Origin: Plectosphaerella cucumerina | Lineage: Eukaryota > Ascomycota > Sordariomycetes > Glomerellales > Plectosphaerellaceae | Length of the DNA: 64,000 nt | Assembly: GCA_020746995.1 (NCBI GenBank) | Contig: JAGPXD010000002.1 | Span: 6,634,001-6,698,000 of the forward strand | Direction of reading: 5' to 3' | Part shown: in pieces, positions 34,480 through 44,105 of the stretch | How positions within the stretch are numbered: position 1 is the first letter of the stretch | Layout: each line of letters begins with the position of its first letter | Notes under the pieces: generated by a model | Told to the model about the DNA's origin: nothing | Seen by the model: only the letters and a program-made list of their open reading frames with translations | Database searches by the model: none | Made by a program: the position numbers and the translations under genes

Positions 34480-35456
34480 TTACTCCTCGACAACGTTGCC
34501 CTTCTCGGAAACGTAGAGACCGTCCAGGAACTACGGGCCACAGTCAGCATACGGAACGGCAAGCACGATGTCGGCGGCGTGTCAAAACAAACCTTACGGA
34601 TATCCTTGTTGCGGACCCTGCAGATCTGCTGGATATCGGCGGCGCTCTGGGAGACGTTCTCGAGATCGTTGCCGGTGAGGATGAGCTCATCCTTCTGGGT
34701 CTTGGAGATCTCGACGTCGACACCAGCGTGCATGGTGACGTAGCGAACAATCTTCTCGCCGATGAAGTTGCGGATCTCGACTTGCCACAGGTCGGTCTCC
34801 TGGTTCTTCTCGAGGTTGACGTTGATGGGGAAATGGGCGTAGACGTAGCGCATCTTGTACTTGAAGCCCTTGGTGACACCGATGATCATGTTGTTGAGCA
34901 GGGTGCGGACGGTGCGCAGGGTGGCGACGTTCTTCCTGGAGCCATGGTGGATCTCAATGGAGATGAGGTCGGGCTTGGGGAGGAGGAAGGAGACAGCCAG
35001 GTGGCTCAGGTCCTTGAACAGCTTGCCTGTTTGCCGGTGGTTAGCACGTTGGGCCGCCAGCATGTGGCAGGCAGCGTGGGCCGCGCGCGACATGCGAGAG
35101 AAAGAGAAAAAAAAAGTTGCAAAAAAAGAAGTTACTTACCACGGGGTCCCTCGACGGTGATCTTGCGGGACTTGATGTGAACCTTGACTGTTGGAGAATC
35201 CAAGTCAGCATGCATTCAATTGCAAGCCACTTCCTGCTCCTTGCGAGCTCATCCACAGTCTGAACGTCTTCCCCATATCGACATCCCGAAAAGAAGGTCT
35301 TTCGGCGCTTCCAATGTTCGATCGACACGAGTACAAATCGCCCGTCCGTGTTGTGCGCCGCCTCTTGCAGTCGGCTGGATCGAAAAAGTCGGGCGTCGCA
35401 GTTCACGTACCTCCCTGAGGGATCTCAAGGGACTCGGCCGAGTGGATGTACTTCAT
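34480..35456 (-). CDS. RPL9: 60S ribosomal protein L9 (uL6)
   Basis: Four exons, 35456-35411, 35187-35140, 35026-34593 and 34530-34480, give 192 residues, the standard eL/uL6 length. The spliced product starts MKYIHSAESLEIPQG and carries the signature RKITVEGPRGKL across the second and third exons, then two uL6 repeats and the end KFLDGLYVSEKGNVVEE. Introns are 223, 113 and 62 nt; the first two are long for this window and sit near the 5' end, as is common in fungal ribosomal-protein genes. The third intron uses the donor GTTTGT although a GTAAGG lies 5 nt upstream; only the former preserves the conserved IRKFLDG. The protein is part of the large subunit near the sarcin-ricin loop and factor-binding site. 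Confidence 0.96.
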
Positions 35457-35928
35457 CTTGACGGTGTTCGGCGGTGGGCGACTGGGTTGAAGGGCTGAGG
35501 TTGTCTGTCGTGGAGCGGGATCACTTTTCGACTGGAACTTACAAAACCACCAGACGCTCGTTAGGTTGTGCCTGGAAAAAAAAGAGCCCTAGGTCACATG
35601 ACTCATGGTGGGGTCACCTCGCTGTGCTGGCCGTACCTGATACAGCGGTGACTGGCTGGGTGCTTGTCGCTAAGCCGTATAACCACCTTATTGAGAGTGG
35701 ACCTTCCCAAGACCTCAGTTGCAGCATGTGCCAGGCAATCCAGGCACGGACGCCAGGGGACGGCGGTCTTCGTACCCCCCAAGCTCCCGGCGCCCCGACC
35801 TTCGCATCGACGTCAGCTGTCGCGGGCCACCAGCTCTACCTGTTCAGACAAGCTCCCAACCGCGCCCCTCATACAACAATCAACCCATCGCGAATCACGA
35901 CGGGACCTTCTTCCGGCTGACCACCAAG
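35457..35928. promoter_or_regulatory. Bidirectional promoter, RPL9 / VPS26
   Basis: 472 bp between outward-facing start codons. It contains an exact TGACTCA (35599-35605) embedded in a GTCACATGACTCATG segment. Confidence 0.55.
35599..35605 (+). promoter_or_regulatory. TGACTCA motif in the RPL9/VPS26 promoter
   Basis: Perfect Gcn4/CPC1-type core, 143 bp from the RPL9 start. Role inferred from position only. Confidence 0.35.
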
Positions 35929-37097
35929 ATGGCTTACTTTTTCGCAACCCCCGTCGACATCGACATCGTCCTCGACAATGCCGACGACCGGTCCATGGTG
36001 GACGTGAAGCTCGACAAGAACCGCCGGGAGAAGGCGCCGCTGTACATGGACGGAGAGTCGGTCAAGGGAGCCGTCACTGTTCGACCCAAGGATGGCAAGC
36101 GCCTGGAGCACACGGGCATCAAGGTGCAGTTCATCGGAACCATCGGTACGCTGCTCATGACCGGCATCATCTCCTGCTGCCTGCGCATCGATTGACTGAC
36201 GCGCAACCGTGTCTAATTGTAGAGATGTTCTTCGATCGCGGCAACCACTACGAGTTCCTCTCCCTCGTCCAAGAATTGGCCGCGCCGGGCGAGCTTCAGC
36301 ACCCGCAGACCTTCGACTTCAACTTCAAGAACGTCGAGAAGCAGTACGAGTCCTACAATGGCATCAACGTCAAGTTGCGCTACTTCGTCCGCGTCACCGT
36401 CTCGCGCCGCATCGCAGACGTCGTCCGGGAGAAGGATATCTGGGTGTACAGCTACCGCATCCCGCCGGAGATGAACTCGTCCATCAAGATGGACGTCGGT
36501 ATTGAGGACTGTCTGCACATTGAGTTTGAGTACTCGAAGAGCAAGTACCATCTGAAAGATGTCATTGTCGGCAGGATATATTTTCTCCTGGTACGACTGA
36601 AGATCAAGCACATGGAGCTCTCCATCATTCGTCGGGAGACGACTGGCGCAGCACCGAACCAGTACAACGAGAGCGAGACGCTGGTTCGCTTCGAGGTAAG
36701 TCAAGTCACTCCGTCCTCACTGCAGGATGCCCTCGCAATGACAGGTAAGCTGACCTCGCCTAGATTATGGACGGCTCTCCCTCTAGAGGCGAGACCATCC
36801 CGATTCGTCTCTTCCTCGGTGGCTTTGACCTGACCCCCACGTTCCGTGATGTCAACAAGAAGTTCTCCACCCGGTATTACCTCAGCTTGGTTCTCATCGA
36901 TGAGGGTATGTTCACACAGCTCCTTTGCACCCTGAGCCCAAGTGCTAATTCGACTAGATGCGAGGAGATACTTCAAGCAGTCCGAGATCATCCTGTACCG
37001 CCAGGCGCCGGACCCCGCCGGCAACCAGCATCAGATCATGGCCTCCGCCCCTGACAACAGCAGCAAGATCATGCCCGGCGCGATGCAGTCCATGTAG
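35929..37097 (+). CDS. VPS26: Retromer subunit VPS26/PEP8
   Basis: Four exons, 35929-36145, 36223-36695, 36764-36905 and 36958-37097, give 323 residues, as expected for Vps26. Recognisable arrestin-fold segments include MAYFFATPVDIDIVLD at the start, GIKVQFIGTIEMFFDRGNH across the first intron, PGELQHPQTFDFNFKNVEKQYESY, LRYFVRVTVSRR, and KHMELSIIRRETTG followed by GETIPIRLFLGG. Introns are 77, 68 and 52 nt. Vps26 bridges Vps35 with cargo and sorting nexins in the retromer coat that recycles receptors from endosomes to the Golgi. The second intron also contains a GTAAGC and two extra AGs (see findings). Convergent with NUP120 (264-bp gap). Confidence 0.95.
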
Positions 37098-37361
37098 CGG
37101 CCTTTGTTTCCATGTTACCCGGGGTGGCCAGGTTGTAGCGCGTTATGTTGTACATACTTCCTTCCTTTTTAGCATAGGGCACGGCGTTGGGCTTCTTTAT
37201 GACGGAGAAATTGTGCCTCGGATGATGATCCGAGCATATTTCTACAACCGATTACAACACCGCGAAATCCCAGAGCCATATCCATCCCAGTCATGAGGTA
37301 TCTGAGTCCTTAGCGAAACACTGTCTCGTCCCCCGCGCATTTTCCTTCTTCGTAGCCTTCC

Positions 37362-40300
37362 TTACAGCAGCTCCATGACCTCATCGCCAGCCTCGAAGCC
37401 GAACTGGTTGTTCTGGATTGCTGCGATGCGGTCGAGCTCATCTTGGTACTCCTTGCGCAAATCGCCAAGCGTGACCACGGACCGTTTGCCCTGGAAGTTT
37501 ATTTCCCGTGAGTTCGGTGGCGGAAGTTCCTCGGAGAAGATCCAGGCCTGCTTTGAGTCCACACAGCTCAGGGCATTGATGAGAAGGAGATACTGCTTGG
37601 TGACAGGCGTGTCGAGCACATCGTCGCCAATGAACTTGTCTCCCTCGCCGGCATGTTTGAGCTTGAGAATGCGGTCGAGGATGACGGAGGCAGCACCTCT
37701 GTAGTCGTGGTGGCTGATCCGCCAGGAGTAGAGAATCTGGTGGTAGGGTGTGCCGGTCTGGACGTCCATAGCAGACTTGCACCTCTGTGCCAGAATCTCG
37801 TCGATATCTTCTTGCAGTCCAGGGAACGGCAATGTCGTCAGCTCTCGGTTGTGGCCCGAAGTGCACATCTTGTCGAGAAGCTTTCGCAATGAGGACGTGC
37901 GCATAGCTTTGTCCTTCATGAGCAGGAGGCTCGAATGCGCGATGTCGAAACGAGCAGTAGCCGTGGCAGCATTGAATTGGCGGCTTAGCATCTCTGACCG
38001 GATGAGGGCGGACTCTGAGCTGCTGTGGGAGAATTGAATGGCGATGCTTGCAAACTCGAGCACGTACGAGTATGCCTTTGCGGTCTCGAAAAGGGACACA
38101 ATATGGCAGTAGAACCGTGCTGGTCCTTGGTGCAAAAGGTTCCACTCAGTCTCATCCAAGAGCCCGCTGCTGTGGCGGTCAAATGACCGATCTTGTACAC
38201 CTGGGACAGTTAGCGACATGGCAAAGGTCCCCTCCCGACTGTCGGCACTTACTCATTCCGACGGCAGCCTTTCTGAAGCTAACTGCTGCTGCATCGTAAC
38301 TTCTGAGAGCCAGTGAGATGCGTCCCTGAATGTAGACGGAAAATGGCGTCTGATCGCAGTACGGCGTCAGCTGGTCGGCCAGGTCGGCTCTGTCCTGCCG
38401 AATGAGAGCACACTGAATCAAAGTTGGCGAGACTTCAATGTCGCTGTCACTAGCACATAGGCCAGTAACGAGTTGAGTGATACTCGAGGCGAATAGCTCG
38501 CTCTTGGGGTCTGCGAACCCTAGCAAATGGCCGACGTTGCCCTCAAGGGCCGTAACCACCTGCAAAGCCTCGTCAGGCTTCTTGGAAATGTTTGGCGACG
38601 CACCAGAGAACGAGCCCGATCTCTCGACATTGGTGTGCAGGGGTACCGCAACTTCAGTGTTGGCCAGCCACCGCAGAAGCTCAAGTCTCCGCAGAGAGTC
38701 AAGGCATTGTCTGAAAACGAGTCCAACATCGACACGCCTGGACAGCATGTCTTCTTCTTGCTCCCAGTCGAACTCCATATGAACGAGCATCATAAGTTGG
38801 CTCATGCAGATCCTCCACTGAAGCTCGACGGTGTCCTGGACGGCTTTGACGACAAGTCTCCTGCCAAAGTCTGTCAGGGGGTGACGCACGTTTCGGTGGC
38901 GGGCGTCGATGCTGAGGGAAAGAAGATCGAAAACCTGGTTGTAGAGCTGGGTGGTCACCAGACTGAACTTCTGGCCCAGGTTGTCTGTGACCTCTTTGCA
39001 GTCTTCCTCACTGATGGCCCGCCAGAATCCGGTAGCATCCCACATGTGTTGAAGGCGCTCATAGTCCGTTCTGGACGTCTCCTCAAACAGCTCCGGCCGC
39101 AGCGCAGAAGCGCATACTTGCAGCATCTGATCGGAGAAGGCGTCGAGGAACCCCAAGCCGGTCGAAATGAGTGTCGCAGCCGCCTCATATTCCTCTTCGG
39201 GCCTTGACAAGTTGTGATAGAGTCGTTCCAAAGCGCTGCACTCCCGAATGGCAGACAGGGCATCCGCACAAACGACCCAGGTCAGGCCCGTCGAGGGGTC
39301 CAGGACAAGAGACACCGCTTCTCCACGCTGCTTATCCATCTCGAGCAGCAACCTGTGGAATCGGCGCCACTGAATCTCACTGCTTGCCCTGAACTGTTCG
39401 TAGTCGATTCCGCCTGTAGCCTTCCTGTCGAGAGATGCAGTTGACGCAATGATGGAGCAGATGGACTCTGCGAGGCCTTTCTGGGCCCTTGTTGATCCGT
39501 CCTTCTCGGCACCCAGGCCTCTTTCATAAATTGACAGTGCCGTCTCGAGCGTTGTCTTTGTGAATCGGCCGGGAGCCAGAATAAGGGCCAGCCACTTCTC
39601 AGTCACATCTGTCGAGTCGGCTGTAGAGGATGTCTGCGCGGGCTCAACGGCGCTGTCAATCGACACCGATGCCCACTCGCTTTCCCAGCATTGGTCCATG
39701 TGGTCCTTGTCGAGGTCCAGTTCTTGGATCCTGTACGTCATGTTGTTCTTCCACAGAGCCCAAAGCTGGATGCGCCCGTCTGCGAACGAAGAGAGGACGA
39801 AGTCTGTCAGGGTCCACACGTCCGATAGAGACGGTGATGCGGGTACCAGAGGTATGTCCGGGAAGCGATCCTCGACGTAGATGGTCTCTGGGTCATGCGC
39901 CTTGATGGTCCAGAATTTGAACTCGCCAGCGCCGAGGGGCGAATACGTCGCGCAGGTCCGCTCGCCAACCTTGTCGCCAACAATCTGCAACAGGTTGCTG
40001 TGACTGGGATCGACTATCCATTTGCCCACCTCCTGAGGGTTGCGCTCGGAGTTCAGGATATCGCCGGTGAAGAGGATTTGGCCAGTATGAAGATTCCATA
40101 TTCTCATTCGGTGGTCGAGGCAGACGGTAAACAGGAAAGACGCGCCCTCGAGGCCCAGGTCGGTAATGGCGATCGATGTAGCAGCACTGGGGTCCATGTT
40201 GATCTTGCCATGCAAGATTGACGATTTTCCCTGGAAGGGAATCAAGCTGCGAAGGCCTTGAGTCCAGCTCTGGGAGTTGTAGATGGTTTCTTTCCAAGGA

Positions 40301-41006
40301 TTGGCAGATGCTGCGGGAATATGTATCAGTACTTTGCACATTATCAACATCCAGAAGCAAGCATACCGTCGTTGCCTCTGTTCCTGTCCAGCCGGACGAG
40401 GCCGCCATCGTGGAGCGCAACCACAACCCTGTCTGCTGATGCCGCGACCATTCTGTGGGGGTGCTTGAAGCCGAAGACGGACGGTTGGTAGATTTTGCAG
40501 GCATCGGTGTGGCCAGACTCGACGGCAGAGCGTTTTCTGAAGTAGTCGGGTCGAAGCGTGAACGAGTAGAGGCAGTCGGAGTCGTCGAGGACGAACATTG
40601 ACAGCGCATCGTGCTCTCGGGGGTCGGCGAAGCTGATGCAGGCGGGTTGGATCGGGACCACGAAGCGGAAGTTCAGGATGAGGGGCGCATCGACGCCCTT
40701 GTCCTGCTTTGCGACGTCGATCGCGCGAATGCTCAGGACCGTTCTGTCCTCCAGCAATCGCCAGAGGAAGCTACGCGGAGTGTGGTGCCATTTTCGGTGG
40801 TACACAGAGGATGCAGTCGCCAAGTTCTTCAGCTTGAAGACATTCTCGTCTTCGCCGGCGGGCGCGTCACCGTTTTGCAGTCGGCGCTGGGCGCTTCGGG
40901 AGCTGTTTGGTGAAGGAACTTTGATGTTGACGTTGGACGAGGGAGAGGAGGGCTCGAGGTTTAGACGAGTCTCTTTGTAGAGAAATTGCGTGTTCCTGGA
41001 GTCCAT
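37362..41006 (-). CDS. NUP120: Nucleoporin Nup120 (Nup160 family), Y-complex
   Basis: Three exons, 41006-40367, 40310-38253 and 38200-37362, give 1178 residues; introns are 56 and 52 nt, the second with a GCTAAC branch. The N-terminal half contains WD-like propeller strands (for example LFTVCLDHRMRIWNLHTGQ and SFADGRIQLWAL), followed by the helical domain characteristic of Nup120/Nup160. The size is similar to other fungal Nup120 proteins. The protein is a short-arm component of the Y-shaped (Nup84) scaffold that coats the nuclear pore membrane and is needed for mRNA export and pore distribution. Identification rests on overall layout and the propeller segment; sequence conservation is low across this family, so I am slightly less sure than for the enzymes. 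Confidence 0.88.
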
Positions 41007-41454
41007 CCTGCCTCCATCAGCCGTCGGTTGCTCGTCGCGAAGAGCTGGGGTTGGCGCGGTTTGCTGTAGGAAGTTCAGGTCAACAACTTGACGATGGGAC
41101 CGTGACCTAGGTAGGTTGGTTGCAGATGAAAGGTGAACGGAGTAAAACGCGAAAGCGCTAGTCCTAGTACAGCAATTAGCTCCCATACAGTGTATATCAA
41201 TTCTCTTTTGCGCACTGTACAAACACAATGAAAGGGTAAGAAATGCGACGTGACAGGATGGAGCGTGGCATTCGGCAAATGACGTGGAATTTTCGAAACA
41301 CATGCTTCAATTCTGGAATTGTACAGGCTTCCTCGCCAGTCTAGTTCCATGTGTGCAGATAAAATGCATGTCGCACCAAAACGCCCCGCCCCGAAGCCAT
41401 TACAAGTGTCGTTGACCTATCGTCGCATTGCACATTATTCGTCCGTCGAACAGC
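41007..41454. other. Intergenic, NUP120 upstream / RAD51 downstream
   Basis: 448 bp between minus-strand genes, moderately AT-rich; no motif or gene recognised. Confidence 0.5.
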
Positions 41455-42614
41455 TCAGTCCTTCTCCAAGTCCTTGGGGCTCGGGTCGCCGATACCATCC
41501 TCGTTGATTGCAAACAGGCAATCGCTCTCCGGCAGGCAAGGGCTGTCGTAGATCTTGGCGATGCGGGTCTCACCGCGACCCTTCTTCAGGCTGATTCTCG
41601 TTGTGCTGGCGTGGGCAATGATGTTTCCGCCAATGGGCTTCTTCGGATCAGGGTTGAACATGGCGCTGGGACCGCCGTCGACCTGGGCGACAACTTGGTT
41701 GGTGATGACGACGGCAATGCCAAACTCGTCTGCCAGTCTTTGCAGAGTTCGCATGAACTTGGCCAGATGCGTCTGTCTCGAGGACAGCTCACCACGACCC
41801 AGGAAATCAGTCCTGTACAGCGCCGTCGCACTGTCGACGATGAGAAGCGAAAATCTCGTCTCGCACATCATTGCTGAAGCCTGTTGGAGAAGCTGGAGCT
41901 GATGGTCAGAGTTGTAAGCGCGGGCATACGCCACGTTGTCCAGGACCTCTTCCCCAGACAAGCCGTAGCGATTGGCCACTGCAAGAAGTCGGACTGGACG
42001 GAAAGTTCCCTCAGTGTCGATGTAGAGACACTTGCCCTCTCCGCCACCCATGTCGAATGGGAGTTGGCAAGTGACGGCCAGTGTGTGACAAATCTGACTT
42101 TTTCCGGTACGGAACTCGCCAAAGAGCTCGGTGACCGATCCGGTTTCGACACCACCAGCAAGAAGTGTGTCGAGCTGCTTGGAGCCGGTGGTGATGGAGA
42201 TGAGCTCGCTGCGACGCTGGTGCATTTCGGTAGCTGTTGTGAAACCCATGGGTACAAGTTTCGAGGCTTGTCGAGAGTCAGCGGTCATGTCATCTTCTGT
42301 CTCTGGTGTACAACGCACCTTCTCCCAAGATCTTTTGGGCCTTCTGCTCGGAGATTCCCTTGAGCTGTTCCAGGATGCGACGCGGGGTATACGCAACAGA
42401 CTCAACCGTCATGTACCCGCCATCCATGACCAGCTGGATATCACGTTTGGTGAGGCCAGCAACGCCCTACTCTGTGATCAGTACTCGGAAAAAAAGGCGT
42501 GCATTCGCAGCAAGAGCCTACCTCGAGGGCGGTGAGAGGGGTAGGGGCCCCAGGCCCGGTCATTCCACTGTCGTCGACATTCTGGTTCTCGTCGATCTCG
42601 TCTACCTGCGTCAT
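41455..42614 (-). CDS. RAD51: DNA recombinase RAD51
   Basis: Three exons, 42614-42522, 42466-42319 and 42266-41455 (introns 55 and 52 nt), give 350 residues. The second exon encodes the helix-hairpin-helix region (GVAGLTKRDIQLVMDGGYMT through ISEQKAQKILGE). The RecA core has Walker A GEFRTGKS (130-137), the sensor-like GTFRPVRL, and Walker B LLIVD (221-225), plus loop L2 segment VAQVDGGPSAMFNPDPKKP and the C-terminal SPCLPESDCLFAI. Features favour Rad51 over Dmc1 (for example QVVAQVDGG). It forms filaments on single-stranded DNA and carries out strand exchange in mitotic and meiotic repair; in Neurospora the equivalent is mei-3. Cell-cycle-type promoter motifs lie upstream. Confidence 0.96.
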
Positions 42615-42703
42615 GTTGGCAGATCCAGCAATCTCCTGCAGCAGTCTTGGTCGAATTGAGAATTGGTTGGCGGATGCGGCAGCCCGTGATGGTGCATGAA
42701 GGG

Positions 42704-42715
42704 TGTCGCGCGACA
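42704..42715. promoter_or_regulatory. Perfect 12-bp palindrome TGTCGCGCGACA
   Basis: Lies 90 bp before the RAD51 start. Symmetry suggests a dimeric factor site; the factor is unknown to me. CGCG core resembles MBF/SBF-type and zinc-cluster targets. Confidence 0.4.
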
Positions 42716-42726
42716 GACGTTGTTGA

Positions 42727-42733
42727 TTTATAA
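42727..42733 (-). promoter_or_regulatory. TATA-like element of RAD51
   Basis: Reads TATAAAT on the minus strand, 113 bp before the start codon, in an otherwise GC-rich promoter. Confidence 0.4.
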
Positions 42734-42747
42734 AGGAAGTGGCGAGA

Positions 42748-42753
42748 CGCGTC
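42748..42753. promoter_or_regulatory. MluI cell-cycle box ACGCGT
   Basis: Exact ACGCGT, the MBF/DSC1 target seen upstream of DNA-synthesis genes, 134 bp before the RAD51 start. This agrees with G1/S expression of RAD51 in yeasts; function here is inferred. Confidence 0.5.
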
Positions 42754-42790
42754 GATTGCGGGGTTCTGGATCAGGCAGCCAACGCCAAGT

Positions 42791-42796
42791 CACGTG
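42791..42796. promoter_or_regulatory. CACGTG E-box
   Basis: Perfect E-box (bHLH/Cbf1-type) within TCACGTGC, 177 bp before the RAD51 start. Could also be incidental. Confidence 0.3.
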
Positions 42797-43079
42797 CGCT
42801 AGTTGGCGTGGCTCCAGTTTACCTCAAGCTTCGACACGAAGAGGGTCTGTGCATGCATTTCGTTCACCTTCAGGTCACCATCGATGCTTTTCACGACATG
42901 AAGCGTACATTGTTCAGGGAGCACGGGAAGAGTTTGGGTATGATCATTATTGCAATTGGATTGATTGTTATACAGATCATGAGAAGGCACCAACGCCCCA
43001 GCAGAAAACAACGCTTGAAGTACAAGGTACTGAGTAAGACAGCCAATCCTCCGCTCTACTCCGTAACGATCCCATGAAC

Positions 43080-43709
43080 TTAGGCGATGGCAATGCGACG
43101 AGTCTCGTGCTTGGGAGCCTTGGGGATCTTGATCGTCAAGATGCCCTCGTTGAGGCTGGCGGTGACGGCGTCCTGCTGGACCTGGCCGGGGAAGTTGAAG
43201 GTGCGGCTGAACTCGCCGATGCTGCGCTCAGTGCACCAGAACTTGGCGCGGTCGCCGGATTGCCTCTTCTCGACAGCCTGGGAAGACTTCTTGGCCGCGT
43301 TGCTGACAGTGGAAGAGGTCTCCGTTGCGGCATCCTCGTCCTCGACGGTAGCCTGATGGTGCTTCTCCTCGGGTGCGTCCTCGGTGGGAGTCGCAGCGCC
43401 GCTCTCAGAGGCGGGAGGGGTGCTGGAAGTGTATGTGCGCTCGACGCGGCCGTGGATGCGGAGAGTGTGGGGGTCGGTAAACTCGATGTCGACGTGCTCC
43501 TTCTTCAGGCCAGGGAGTTCTCCGTGGAGCTCGAAGTGAGTCTCAAGCTCGCGGACATCGAACTTGGGCTGGAAGGCGATGGCAGCCTTGGCCGTGCGGC
43601 CATTCTGGCTGTCGTCCTGGCGGGAGTAGGCGTCAAAGTCCTCGAGGAGACGGAAAAGGGGGGTGAAGCCCGCGTTGGAGTTGTAGTAGTTGCGAGGGAA
43701 GAAGGCCAT
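43080..43709 (-). CDS. HSP30: Small heat-shock protein HSP30
   Basis: Single exon, 209 residues. The N-terminus MAFFPRNYYNSNAGFTPLFR is typical of fungal HSP30. The alpha-crystallin domain is in two parts: residues about 49-93 (KFDVRELETHFELHGELPG) and about 158-209 (SIGEFSRTFNFPGQV, ILTIKIPKA), separated by an acidic, Ser/Thr/Glu/Ala-rich insert of about 60 residues. This interruption is known for the HSP30 group and distinguishes it from plant-like HSP20. The protein forms ATP-independent chaperone oligomers; in Neurospora HSP30 moves to mitochondria during heat stress. Upstream are a tetrameric heat-shock element, TATA boxes and additional partial elements, consistent with strong heat induction. 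Confidence 0.94.
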   Translation of the reverse strand: MAFFPRNYYNSNAGFTPLFRLLEDFDAYSRQDDSQNGRTAKAAIAFQPKFDVRELETHFELHGELPGLKKEHVDIEFTDPHTLRIHGRVERTYTSSTPPASESGAATPTEDAPEEKHHQATVEDEDAATETSSTVSNAAKKSSQAVEKRQSGDRAKFWCTERSIGEFSRTFNFPGQVQQDAVTASLNEGILTIKIPKAPKHETRRIAIA

Positions 43710-43790
43710 TGTGGTGGATGTGTGAGTTGTTGGGTTGAAGGTGAAGTGCTTCAGTTTGTTGGGTGGAAGAGTGATAATGGTGTTTGAGTG

Positions 43791-43796
43791 TTTATA
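43791..43796 (-). promoter_or_regulatory. TATAAA, proximal to HSP30
   Basis: TATAAA on the minus strand about 82 bp before the HSP30 start. Confidence 0.4.
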
Positions 43797-43874
43797 GGCT
43801 CAAGTGCTTTGTTGTTGTAGCTGTGTGTGCTGATGATGAGATGGATTGACTGACTTGGGCAACTTCTGCCCTCG

Positions 43875-43881
43875 ATTTATA
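43875..43881 (-). promoter_or_regulatory. TATAAAT, HSP30 TATA box candidate
   Basis: TATAAAT on the minus strand 166 bp before the start codon, the more usual spacing for a fungal heat-shock gene with a short 5' UTR. Confidence 0.5.
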
Positions 43882-43961
43882 CCTTTGTCGAGGGCAGGAT
43901 CGAAGATTCCCGAGACTTGGGGAAGGCAACACATGCTGAGGAAGCAGTCACCAAAGGCAGA

Positions 43962-44000
43962 TTCTGGAAGCAAGTATGGACTGGTTGGCATCTTCTCGAA
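43962..44000. promoter_or_regulatory. Two partial heat-shock elements (TTCnnGAA)
   Basis: TTCtgGAA at 43962-43969 and TTCtcGAA at 43993-44000, each a perfect tail-to-tail inverted pair of the HSF pentamer core. Confidence 0.5.
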
Positions 44001-44087
44001 CTTGCTTGTAAGTGCTCGCAGACTGAAGTCTGCGTGCGATTACTCGATGACCTTCCACTGTTTGCTTCTAGAGTAGCGAAACTGCCG

Positions 44088-44105
44088 GAAGGTTCTAGAA
44101 GCTTC
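44088..44105. promoter_or_regulatory. Tetrameric heat-shock element
   Basis: Four contiguous alternating units, GAAggTTCtaGAAgcTTC, all matching the HSF nGAAn core with exact 5-bp phasing. It lies about 380 bp before HSP30 and about 207 bp beyond the distal TATA box. Confidence 0.8.

Noticed and set aside
35188..35410. Possible snoRNA in the long first intron of RPL9
   Set aside because: Ribosomal-protein introns often host snoRNAs, but no convincing C box/D box pair with terminal stem was found.
36696..36763. Stwintron (nested intron) in VPS26
   Set aside because: Internal sub-introns would be about 30 and 19 nt, below the size that fungal spliceosomes process.
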